Positions 8,126 through 13,835 of a stretch of DNA of 13,835 nucleotides are shown piece after piece. Below the pieces are notes generated by a model that saw only the letters and a list, made by a program, of their open reading frames with translations, was not told the origin of the DNA and made no database searches. Made by a program: the position numbers and the translations under genes. Positions within the stretch are counted from its first letter, which is position 1; the number at the start of each line of letters is the position of its first letter. This stretch comes from Gammaproteobacteria bacterium (GTDB lineage: Bacteria > Pseudomonadota > Gammaproteobacteria > Eutrophobiales > Eutrophobiaceae): NCBI GenBank assembly GCA_018676275.1, contig JABHFC010000053.1, positions 1 through 13,835 of the forward strand, in the 5' to 3' direction.

Positions 8126-9240
8126 GACAGGCTTTGTGTGGCGAGATCATGATAAAGCTTAAGAGTGGCATCGAGCATTCCGGACAAGGGAAAAGGCATG
8201 GATTCTGTTATCTGTGGAGGATTTTCTTCAAACTGTTTCACTTTCAGGCTTGCCGCGTCTTTATCAAGAGCCTTAACCAGTCCAAGTGGAAACATCCTTT
8301 CGAGAACCTCACTTGCTCCGCCATGATTATAAGCAACAACAGGCACTCCCAGTGCCAGTGCTTCCAGAGCTGTCCGGCCGAAAGCCTCGGGCTCCCTGGC
8401 CAGAGACATGACCAGATTAGAAATACTCATCACTTCTCTTAAATCATTTCGATGCCCGATAAAGCTAATATGTTTGTCCAAAGACAGGGATCTTACCTTT
8501 GTCTTTAGTTCATCAAGATAAGGAAGCTGTCTGGACTCGGCACCACCGGCGATAATCCCATGTACCTTGATATTTTCATGAGCCAGTTTCGCGATGATAT
8601 CAATAAAATCAAGTTGCCCTTTCCACCGCGTTACGCGGGCCGGTAGTGTTATTACAAATCGTCCGTCAAATTGTGGGTACAGTTGTTGCCACTTCTGCAG
8701 CCATTGTTGAGAAGGTTTGTATGCATAAGGAAATCTGGCGGGATCTATTCCGCGGTGGATAACCGAAACATCGTCCATATTAATATCGGTATAATTTTCG
8801 CGGATGTAATTTTGAATAAACTCTGAGATAGCAATAACCTTCTCTCCCCGGGTCATTATTTTGCTATATCTATTAACGCTATAGGGACCGTGAACACTGG
8901 TAACAAAGTGTGGGCGAGAAGCTTCGTCCATATTTTTCCAGGCTAAATAACTTATCCAGGCTGGTAAACGCGAACGACTGTGCAGAATATTTGCCTCGCT
9001 GTCCTGCATTATTCTCCTTAGTTTCTTTACTAACAGCAGGCTTGTCAGTGACTTTTTACCGATGGGCAATTCAATATGTTCGCTTCCTGTTGCCAGCAGT
9101 TCATCCAGCATTTGCCCTCCGGCCGAGACAACTATAGAGCGATGACCACGACGTACCAGCTCGCCAGCAACATCTATTGTGCCACGCTCGACTCCACCAG
9201 CGTTGAGAGCGGGAAGAGTTTGTATAACGGTGTGTTTCAA
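8122..9240 (-). CDS. Glycosyltransferase family 4 (TTG start)
   Basis: A 372-residue GT-B glycosyltransferase. The N-terminal TLPALNAGGVERGTIDVA carries the GGVER loop, and HSRSRLPAW and VTSVHGPYSVNRY belong to the acceptor domain. The C-terminal domain has LPARVTRWKGQLDF (Lys207 in the phosphate-binding position), IIAGGAE, and the E-x7-E donor motif EAFGRTALE (Glu285, Glu293). The start is TTG at 9240, overlapping the TGA of the ELM1-family gene as TTGA. GGAAG lies about eight bases upstream and supports it, and no better start exists near the beginning of the domain. Probably an LPS core or surface-glycan transferase; the donor is unknown. Confidence 0.9.
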   Translation of the reverse strand: MKHTVIQTLPALNAGGVERGTIDVAGELVRRGHRSIVVSAGGQMLDELLATGSEHIELPIGKKSLTSLLLVKKLRRIMQDSEANILHSRSRLPAWISYLAWKNMDEASRPHFVTSVHGPYSVNRYSKIMTRGEKVIAISEFIQNYIRENYTDINMDDVSVIHRGIDPARFPYAYKPSQQWLQKWQQLYPQFDGRFVITLPARVTRWKGQLDFIDIIAKLAHENIKVHGIIAGGAESRQLPYLDELKTKVRSLSLDKHISFIGHRNDLREVMSISNLVMSLAREPEAFGRTALEALALGVPVVAYNHGGASEVLERMFPLGLVKALDKDAASLKVKQFEENPPQITESMPFPLSGMLDATLKLYHDLATQSLS

Positions 9241-10175
9241 ACGGATTTCTTCCGTGACCAGCCGTATCGCTCAATCAATATATCTGCACATCGAGCGGAC
9301 TCTGTCAGAATGTTAATCGGTGGTGACAATGACTTATTCAAGAGCCAGTCATCGAATATGGTGAGTAACTGTTTCTTTGCCAGAGATGGAGCAACATCTG
9401 CCAGTCTACTCTGTGCTTTTGCTGGTATACGCAAAACTCCAACTGATGCTCCTGTTGAAAGTGCTTCATAGATCATAGACATGCTGTCTTCACTAACCCA
9501 AATGATTCCTGATTTATGTAGCAGGTTTGGCAGAGTAGTATCCTGTTTTCCGGTAAAAGGAATATAAGTTACTTTATCTTTGTGCAGAGTTTGCAAAATA
9601 TTTCTGGTCGCTAATGATGTGCGCGGTGAATCAGTGATTGTCCAGTTGAGATCTTTGCTGTTAAGGATCTGTAATAACTGTTTTAAAAGTTTTTGTTCTT
9701 CCCAGTGAAAGTGTTTTGATTCGCCGCCAATCAGGATCAAGCCATGATCCATGGATAAACCGCTGCTGGGCCTGAGAGTATTCAGAGGGCCCTCGGTAGA
9801 TATTATATTCGGACCTGCTTTGAAGCTGTCATGGCCAGGTATTAAACAGAGATCAAATAATCGAGTCGGCAGGCTAGGTTTCATTAACACAAGAGCCTGT
9901 CCTCCACGAATATGACGAGTTAGCAACATGGGAAAATGGCAGGCGTGACCCGCACCCACCAATAAATCAGGATCTGGTAAATGACTGACAGCCGGAAATA
10001 TTTTTAACAAGCCGTAGCAATAACTGGAAAAAGAAAAAGGTACACTTACTTCATGACATTCACAATCAACACGGTCTTTCAGCGCCTCAATTATACCATT
10101 GCTCTGGCTATCATGACCGGCGCGGCCATCACTAAAGCGCCAGATTACAATGTTTCGTTTTGTGTCTGCATTCAA
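9237..10175 (-). CDS. ELM1-family protein (PF06258-like), putative glycosyltransferase
   Basis: Belongs to the family named after plant mitochondrial fission protein ELM1; bacterial members have no settled function but look like GT-B glycosyltransferases. Seen here: WRFSDGRAGHDSQSNG near the N-terminus, VGAGHACHFPMLL, LFDLCLIPGHD, LILIGGESKHFHW, ITDSPRTS, and WVSEDSMSMIYEALSTGASV, the last resembling the sugar-nucleotide site of MurG-like enzymes. From the TTG at 10175 the protein has 312 residues. The frame stays open to a TTG at 10250 (337 residues), but that would overlap the zinc-finger gene by 62 bp and add a tail not expected for the family. Neither start has a good ribosome site. The end overlaps the next GT4 start by 4 bp, so a role in the same glycan pathway is inferred. 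Confidence 0.85.
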   Translation of the reverse strand: MNADTKRNIVIWRFSDGRAGHDSQSNGIIEALKDRVDCECHEVSVPFSFSSYCYGLLKIFPAVSHLPDPDLLVGAGHACHFPMLLTRHIRGGQALVLMKPSLPTRLFDLCLIPGHDSFKAGPNIISTEGPLNTLRPSSGLSMDHGLILIGGESKHFHWEEQKLLKQLLQILNSKDLNWTITDSPRTSLATRNILQTLHKDKVTYIPFTGKQDTTLPNLLHKSGIIWVSEDSMSMIYEALSTGASVGVLRIPAKAQSRLADVAPSLAKKQLLTIFDDWLLNKSLSPPINILTESARCADILIERYGWSRKKSV

Positions 10176-10188
10176 AACGAAATTAGCA

Positions 10189-10392
10189 CTATCCCTTAAG
10201 GGTGAATTCTGTTCCGCAATATGGGCATTTAGCTTTACCGCTTTCTTCAATCGGCAGATATACTCTGGGATGAGAATTCCACAAGCTCATTTCAGGCAAG
10301 GGACAATGTAAAGGCAAATCTTTTTTTTCAATATCATAACTTGATTTGGCATTTGGAATGCTTTCAGCGCTGCTTGTATTTGCTTCAGTCAT
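10189..10392 (-). CDS. Small CHCC zinc-finger protein
   Basis: A 67-residue protein of the zf-CHCC type (PF10276), related to the C-terminal zinc domain of mitochondrial complex I subunit NDUFS6. The first 25 residues are polar and likely disordered. The fold spans LHCPLPEMSLWNSHPRVYLP and the C-terminal KCPYCGTEF, giving four ligands: Cys30, His41, Cys56 and Cys59. The ATG overlaps the end of ilvE by 8 bp (10385-10392), so translation is probably coupled. The bacterial role of this small family is not established. Adjacency to ilvE is, from memory, recurrent in gammaproteobacteria. All four ligands are intact, so this is not a remnant. Confidence 0.88.
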   Translation of the reverse strand: MTEANTSSAESIPNAKSSYDIEKKDLPLHCPLPEMSLWNSHPRVYLPIEESGKAKCPYCGTEFTLKG

Positions 10393-11311
10393 TTACGTAA
10401 GTTAACCAATTTGAATGTGAGTCGTCACGACCACTGGCTACATCAAAAAACATGGTCTGCAATTGTTCTGTAACAGGACCTCTGACACCTGATCCAATTT
10501 TCCTATTATCAAGTTCCCGCACCGGTGTTACTTCAGCTGCTGTTCCGGTGAAAAAGGCTTCGTCAGCGATATATACTTCATCCCGTGTAATACGCTTTTC
10601 TTTAACAGTATAACCGGCTTTTTCGGCAAGCTGGATTACAGCATCTCTGGTTATACCTTCTAGCGCTGAAGTAAGATCAGGTGTGTAGATAACCCCGTCC
10701 CGAACAATAAATATATTTTCACCACTACCTTCGGCGACGTATCCTTCATTGTCCAGCAAAAGTGCTTCATCATAGCCATCCTGCAAAGCTTCCTGTAGAG
10801 CAAGCATGGAATTTATGTAATGCCCGTTAGCTTTAGCCTTGCACATGGAAATATTGACATGGTGTCGGGTAAAGGAAGAGGTGCGTATACGAATGCCTTT
10901 TTCCATGCCATCGCTGCCCAGATAAGCGCCCCATTCCCATGCAGCTATTGCCACATGTGTTTTCAGGCCGTCTGCACGGAGACCCATGCCTTCTGAGCCA
11001 TAAAATCCAACCGGTCTGATATATGCTGAATCCAGCTGGTTTTTTATCACAGCATCACGACAGGCCTGATCGATAACATCCTGGCTAAATGGCACGGGCA
11101 TGCCCAGTATATGAGCAGAGCCAAAAAAACGTTTAACGTGTTCTTGCAGACGAAATATTGCCGGACCCCTGTCAGTCGAATAGGCACGTATCCCTTCGAA
11201 TACGCCCATACCATAGTGGAGGGTGTGGGTTAATACGTGTACTTTGGCATCACGCCAGGGAAGCAATTCACCATCAAACCAGATGACTCCATCGCGGTCA
11301 TCCATTGTCAT
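10385..11311 (-). CDS. ilvE: Branched-chain amino acid aminotransferase
   Basis: PLP enzyme (fold type IV) catalysing the last step of leucine, isoleucine and valine synthesis, with 2-oxoglutarate/glutamate as partner; cytoplasmic. It has 308 residues, close to E. coli IlvE. Seen: VIWFDGELLPWRDAKVHVL, LHYGMGVFEGIRAY, AYIRPVGFYGSEGMG, the PLP lysine in CKAKANGHY (Lys160 by alignment to E. coli), EGSGENIFIV, GITRDAVIQLAEKAG and FFTGTAAEVTPVRELD. ATG at 11311 is preceded by AGAGGT with seven bases between, which favours it over the ATG two codons later. It heads the run of - strand genes that continues into the glycan cluster, and it is divergent from the rhodanese gene. Confidence 0.97.
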   Translation of the reverse strand: MTMDDRDGVIWFDGELLPWRDAKVHVLTHTLHYGMGVFEGIRAYSTDRGPAIFRLQEHVKRFFGSAHILGMPVPFSQDVIDQACRDAVIKNQLDSAYIRPVGFYGSEGMGLRADGLKTHVAIAAWEWGAYLGSDGMEKGIRIRTSSFTRHHVNISMCKAKANGHYINSMLALQEALQDGYDEALLLDNEGYVAEGSGENIFIVRDGVIYTPDLTSALEGITRDAVIQLAEKAGYTVKEKRITRDEVYIADEAFFTGTAAEVTPVRELDNRKIGSGVRGPVTEQLQTMFFDVASGRDDSHSNWLTYVND

Positions 11312-11324
11312 AAATTATACCTCT
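11312..11324 (-). promoter_or_regulatory. Ribosome binding site of ilvE
   Basis: On the - strand AGAGGT lies seven bases before the ATG at 11311. This decides between two in-frame ATG codons (residues 1 and 3). TATAAT also occurs here but is too close to the start codon to serve as a normal -10 for this gene. Confidence 0.6.
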
Positions 11325-11332
11325 TGCTTGTA

Positions 11333-11358
11333 TTGACCAGACCAGCTTAACCGGTCAA
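11333..11358. promoter_or_regulatory. Inverted repeat in the ilvE-rhodanese divergent gap
   Basis: TTGACC (11333-11338) is matched by GGTCAA (11353-11358), a perfect 6-bp inverted repeat with a 14-base spacer that itself contains a partial GACCAG/ACCAG repeat. It lies 22 to 47 bases before the ilvE ATG, where a repressor or activator would act. On the - strand TTGACC could also be a -35 box, but the expected -10 position holds only CAATAC. No regulator can be named. Confidence 0.3.
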
Positions 11359-11424
11359 AGTCCTTATCTCATTGATTTGCTGGCAATACTATTGTGCATG
11401 TATGGAGGAATCAATAATTATTTT

Positions 11425-11454
11425 TTGCTGATGCAGACATTGCAGGTTTAAAAT
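11425..11454 (+). promoter_or_regulatory. Possible sigma-70 promoter for the rhodanese gene
   Basis: TTGCTG (11425-11430) and TAAAAT (11449-11454, five of six consensus bases) are 18 bases apart, about 40 bases upstream of the rhodanese ATG. The -35 is weak. The region is AT-rich, so a chance match is possible. Confidence 0.35.
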
Positions 11455-11494
11455 GAAATTCAATTAGAGTAATTTTATTGAAGGAAAAATAAAT

Positions 11495-11908
11495 ATGATT
11501 AAAGAGATTAATCCTGCTGAAGCCTGGGAAATTTTGAAATCGAATCCGCATGCCGTTTTACTGGACGTGCGCTCAAGAATGGAATTCGACTATGTCGGTC
11601 ACGCGCCGGATGCCGTTTTCGTGTCTTTAAAAGAACCTCCTGGCTGGGAAAGTGATCCGACTTTTGTTAGCAATGTGACGAAAGCCCTGCAGGAGAAGCA
11701 TCCGAACCAGGACCCGAAAGAACTGACAGTATTAGCGCTTTGCCGTAGTGGCGCGCGTTCGATGACGGCCGCCGAAGAATTGACCACAAGTGGGTTCAAG
11801 CAGGTCATCAATGTTAGCGAGGGATTTGAGGGTGACAAGGATGAGAATGATCATCGCAACAGTATAAATGGTTGGCGTTTCCGCGGGTTGCCCTGGGTGC
11901 AGTCATAG
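11495..11908 (+). CDS. Single-domain rhodanese-like protein
   Basis: A 137-residue cytoplasmic rhodanese-fold protein, likely a sulfurtransferase or persulfide carrier. After INPAEAWEILKSNP comes the standard LLDVRSRMEFDYVGH strand and loop. The active-site loop is LCRSGARS with nucleophile Cys83, six residues long as in sulfur-transferring rhodaneses. The C-terminus has VINVSEGFEGDKDE and ends NGWRFRGLPWVQS, a tail shared by a recognisable proteobacterial subgroup. There is no signal peptide. ATG at 11495 has AAGGA nine bases upstream. It is monocistronic: divergent from ilvE and convergent with tatC. The physiological sulfur donor and acceptor are unknown. Confidence 0.9.
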   Translation: MIKEINPAEAWEILKSNPHAVLLDVRSRMEFDYVGHAPDAVFVSLKEPPGWESDPTFVSNVTKALQEKHPNQDPKELTVLALCRSGARSMTAAEELTTSGFKQVINVSEGFEGDKDENDHRNSINGWRFRGLPWVQS

Positions 11909-11929
11909 TTGTAACGAAGGGGACAGAAT

Positions 11930-11946
11930 CACTGCGAGCAGTGTTT
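11930..11946 (+). terminator. Weak hairpin after the rhodanese gene
   Basis: CACTG-CGAG-CAGTG (11930-11943) forms a 5-bp stem with a four-base loop, followed by TTT. It is 21 bases past the rhodanese stop, in the 107-bp gap that separates it from the convergent tatC. The stem and T-tract are short, so termination may be weak or Rho-dependent. No stronger hairpin is seen on either strand in this gap. Confidence 0.3.
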
Positions 11947-12015
11947 CCAATATCATGGATTTTCAGATTTGTATCAAACTAAACGGCACATGACTGGCCA
12001 TATAGCTATTACTGA

Positions 12016-12780
12016 CTAATCTGATTCTTCGTCGTTTTCATTTTCAGGGCCTTTGAAATATTTGCTCAACACCAATCCAGACTCAAATAAAAGCCAGACA
12101 GGCACGGCTAACAGGAATTGCGAGACGATATCAGGAGGAGTTAATAACATGCCTATGGCAAAGGCCCCTACAATTATATAAGCGCGTTTTTCCGCTAGCG
12201 CTTCTGTTGTGGTAATGCCGGTAGTGATTAACAAAATAGTGGCGATTGGTACTTCAAAAGCCATGCCAAAAGCAAAGAATAATTTAAGAATAAAATCCAG
12301 ATAATGACTGATGTCAGTCATTACCGACACACCTTCCGGCGCGGCAGAGGTAAGAAAAGCAAAGAGTAGGGGAAACACGACAAAGTAGGCGAAGGCCATT
12401 CCTACATAAAAAAGCACGATACTGGTAACAAGCAGGGGAAAAGCGAAATGCAGTTCTCGTTCGTATAAGCCTGGTGCGATAAAAGCCCAGGTTTGATAGA
12501 GAATATAGGGCATGGTAATAAACACGGCTGCAAAGAACGCCAGCTTAAATGGTACTAAAAATGGCGAAGCCACTTCAGTTGCAATCATAGTGGTGTTTTC
12601 AGGCATCTGTGCCAATAAAGGCAGGGCGACTGCATGATAAATATCGTTGGCAAAAAACGATAAGACAATAAAAATAGCAAAAACACAGGCTAGTGCTCGC
12701 AATAAGCGATCACGTAATTCGGCCAGATGAGCAATAAGCGGTTGCTCCTGATCTGTATTAGGCTTTGATGTGTCAGTCAT
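12016..12780 (-). CDS. tatC: Sec-independent protein translocase TatC
   Basis: Core receptor of the twin-arginine translocase, binding RR signal peptides together with TatB at the inner membrane. The 254-residue protein shows six hydrophobic segments. Family motifs: PLIAHLAELRDRLL at the cytoplasmic N-terminus, FANDIYH, TEVASPFLVPFKL, YQTWAFIAPGLYERE (Glu109 matches signal-binding Glu103 of E. coli), FYVGMAFAYFVVFPL, FGMAFEVP, GMLLTPPDIVSQ. The C-terminal tail is short and acidic. The gene begins 20 bp after tatB. No Shine-Dalgarno is visible before the ATG at 12780, so translation may depend on coupling. The gene order tatA-tatB-tatC is standard. Confidence 0.97.
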   Translation of the reverse strand: MTDTSKPNTDQEQPLIAHLAELRDRLLRALACVFAIFIVLSFFANDIYHAVALPLLAQMPENTTMIATEVASPFLVPFKLAFFAAVFITMPYILYQTWAFIAPGLYERELHFAFPLLVTSIVLFYVGMAFAYFVVFPLLFAFLTSAAPEGVSVMTDISHYLDFILKLFFAFGMAFEVPIATILLITTGITTTEALAEKRAYIIVGAFAIGMLLTPPDIVSQFLLAVPVWLLFESGLVLSKYFKGPENENDEESD

Positions 12781-12800
12781 TGGTGGAGCTAAATAAAGGC

Positions 12801-13073
12801 TTATTTTTCAGGTGGCGTGTCTTCAGAGGAAATTATTCTGTCAGGCGCATGTTTGACAAGATCGTCAAGTTCGGAAATTCTTGCGCTCAGATCTTTGTCC
12901 GGCTCAAAAGTCAGTTCACGTTCAATCTCGTTGCGCGTTTCAGTTACAAAACGACGAATGGTTCGCGCCCATTTACTTACATCTCTTATTAATCCGGGCA
13001 GTTTTTCCGGTCCCATTACCAGTAGAGCGATAATGCTGATAATTATCAGCTCCCAGAAACCAATATCAAACAT
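12801..13073 (-). CDS. tatB: Sec-independent protein translocase TatB
   Basis: Partner of TatC in the Tat substrate receptor. It has 90 residues: MFDIGFWELIIISIIALLV is the N-terminal membrane helix with the TatB-type Glu8, then the GPEKLP hinge (21-26), then an amphipathic helix to about residue 55 and a short charged tail. The MFDIGF start and the GPEKLP hinge mark it as TatB rather than TatA. It is much shorter than E. coli TatB (171) because the low-complexity C-terminal tail is reduced; that region varies and is not needed for the core function. The ATG at 13073 has no visible Shine-Dalgarno. It lies 48 bp after tatA. Confidence 0.94.
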   Translation of the reverse strand: MFDIGFWELIIISIIALLVMGPEKLPGLIRDVSKWARTIRRFVTETRNEIERELTFEPDKDLSARISELDDLVKHAPDRIISSEDTPPEK

Positions 13074-13121
13074 TAGTGTGTACCGAGGAAGGAGTGCGTG
13101 GATATTTTCAAGGCACAGATA

Positions 13122-13355
13122 CTATTTATTGGAAACACTTTCACTGCGTTCTTCAACCTCGCCTTCGATAATTTTCTCCTCAGGCATACTGTCATCTTGC
13201 TGGCTGACTTTGTCATTATCATCATCCTTTAGGGCGGAACGAAAACCTTTCAGGGCACTACCAAGGTCACCGCCCATACTGCGTAATTTCTTAGTGCCAA
13301 ATAGTAAGGCTACAATCAACAGAACTATAGCCAGTTCCCAGATACCAAAGCTCAT
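13122..13355 (-). CDS. tatA: Sec-independent protein translocase TatA
   Basis: Pore- or membrane-thinning component of the Tat translocase. It has 77 residues: MSFGIWELAIVLLIVALLFG, with the Phe19-Gly20 hinge, is the short membrane helix. TKKLRSMGGDLGSALKGFRSAL is the amphipathic helix with the TatA-type pattern (FGTKKL, GxDLG, KGF). The tail is acidic and disordered. ATG at 13355 is preceded by GGGAGAG five bases upstream, the strongest ribosome site of the three tat genes. It lies 26 bp after hisE and is probably transcribed with the histidine genes. Confidence 0.96.
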   Translation of the reverse strand: MSFGIWELAIVLLIVALLFGTKKLRSMGGDLGSALKGFRSALKDDDNDKVSQQDDSMPEEKIIEGEVEERSESVSNK

Positions 13356-13368
13356 TTGTTCTCTCCCA
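13356..13368 (-). promoter_or_regulatory. Strong ribosome binding site of tatA
   Basis: On the - strand GGGAGAG stands five bases before the tatA ATG. Neither tatB nor tatC has a comparable site, which agrees with the known excess of TatA over TatB and TatC. Confidence 0.65.
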
Positions 13369-13381
13369 TTATATAATTGGT

Positions 13382-13699
13382 TTAGCTACGACTGCCCTTT
13401 TCTTCAATACCAGACTGTCCGAAGCGTCGATCCAGTTCCAGAATTATATCATTTGGTCCCAGATCCAGATGGGACAACAGCACCAGTGAATGAAACCATA
13501 AATCGGCAGTTTCATGGACAACGGCCTGTCTGTCCCGGGTTTTACCGGCGATAATTAATTCGGCTGATTCTTCGCCTATTTTTTTTAATATCGTGTCTTC
13601 GCCCTTCGCATACAATGAAGCTACGTATGATGTTTCGGGATCAGCGTTTTTACGCTGTTCCAGCACGGCGGCAATTTTGTTAAATATCTCAAATTCCAT
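13382..13699 (-). CDS. hisE: Phosphoribosyl-ATP diphosphatase
   Basis: Hydrolyses PR-ATP to PR-AMP and diphosphate, step two of histidine synthesis; cytoplasmic, MazG-like all-alpha fold. It has 105 residues, the usual length of stand-alone HisE. Seen: SYVASLYAKGEDTILKKIGEE, with the metal-binding EExxE (Glu43, Glu44, Glu47), and HETADLWFH (Glu63, Asp66). It is a separate gene, not fused to HisI as in E. coli; the end of hisI lies 94 bp upstream. ATG at 13699 has only a weak ribosome site. Confidence 0.96.
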   Translation of the reverse strand: MEFEIFNKIAAVLEQRKNADPETSYVASLYAKGEDTILKKIGEESAELIIAGKTRDRQAVVHETADLWFHSLVLLSHLDLGPNDIILELDRRFGQSGIEEKGSRS

Positions 13700-13793
13700 G
13701 TGGATAAACCGATAGTTTCTCTTATTATTGAAGAATAGTTGTTAACTTAATACGAGCAGGGGCAGGAAACAATTAAAAAGACGCTTTTCTCGC

Positions 13794-13835
13794 TTATTCT
13801 TTATAAATAATTGCCGGATCCTTCAAGACAGGGTC
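13794..13835 (-). CDS. hisI: C-terminal end of phosphoribosyl-AMP cyclohydrolase, partial
   Basis: Reading the - strand from the right edge gives DPVLKDPAIIYKE and then TAA (13794-13796). The VLKDP-xx-IY ending is typical of proteobacterial HisI, which converts PR-AMP to ProFAR. Its position just upstream of hisE in the same orientation supports this. Only 13 codons are visible, so the call rests on this short tail plus context. Confidence 0.7.
   Translation of the reverse strand, partial: DPVLKDPAIIYKE

Noticed and set aside
9076..9471. 131-codon open frame on the + strand
   Set aside because: It is antisense to the GT4 and ELM1-family genes, which show strong family motifs; low-complexity translation.
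10176..10250. Longer start (TTG 10250) for the ELM1-family gene
   Set aside because: It would overlap the zinc-finger gene by 62 bp and add residues before the usual start of the fold; no ribosome site precedes it. Kept only as an alternative.
11909..12015. Small gene in the rhodanese-tatC gap
   Set aside because: No open frame with a start and ribosome site of useful length on either strand; only a weak hairpin is seen.
12817..13554. 245-codon open frame on the + strand across the tat and hisE genes
   Set aside because: It is antisense to tatB, tatA and part of hisE, all with clear family motifs, and its translation is serine/arginine-rich with no recognisable domain.
13700..13793. Possible terminator or promoter between hisI and hisE
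   Set aside because: The only pairing is an AT-rich 5-bp stem (AAAAG/CTTTT) with a three-base loop, and the promoter-like pairs are poor; no firm call.

Overview
The window is a gene-dense stretch of a gammaproteobacterial chromosome, judged from gene order and from the protein motifs of YidC, MnmE, IlvE, TatABC and HisE; the genus cannot be told from sequence alone. Base composition is moderately AT-rich. Coding density is very high: the longest stretch without a gene is 183 bp (11312-11494), between ilvE and a rhodanese gene. I see no rRNA, tRNA, CRISPR array, insertion sequence or prophage gene.

Left part (1-2965, + strand): the 3' part of yidC (membrane insertase; its start lies off the left edge), then mnmE (tRNA U34 modification GTPase). 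This is the conserved yidC-mnmE pair of the rpmH-rnpA-yidD-yidC-mnmE cluster. Next comes a glycan island. On the + strand lie a GT9 heptosyltransferase-like gene and a GT4 glycosyltransferase gene (2980-4959). On the - strand (4892-10175) lie, in transcription order, an ELM1-family gene, a GT4, a GT2, an O-antigen ligase/polymerase-like membrane protein and a second GT9. The two groups converge, and their last genes overlap tail to tail by 68 bp. Together they look like a lipopolysaccharide core or lipid-A-linked glycan assembly locus: cytoplasmic glycosyltransferases plus one polytopic Wzy_C/WaaL-type protein acting on the periplasmic side. The - strand genes follow ilvE and a small CHCC zinc-finger gene with no gap over about 20 bp, so ilvE through the last GT9 may be one seven-gene transcript. 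Linkage of ilvE to LPS-core (waa) genes is also known from Pseudomonas.

Right part (11312-13835): a divergent regulatory gap between ilvE and a single-domain rhodanese gene (+). Then, on the - strand, comes the end of a histidine operon joined to the Tat export genes, in transcription order hisI (only its last 13 codons at the right edge), hisE, tatA, tatB, tatC. This his-tat linkage is common in proteobacteria.

Nothing here is clearly a new defence or mobile system. The least understood parts are the ELM1-family protein placed inside a glycosyltransferase operon, the zinc-finger protein coupled to ilvE, and the antisense overlap between the two glycan operons.
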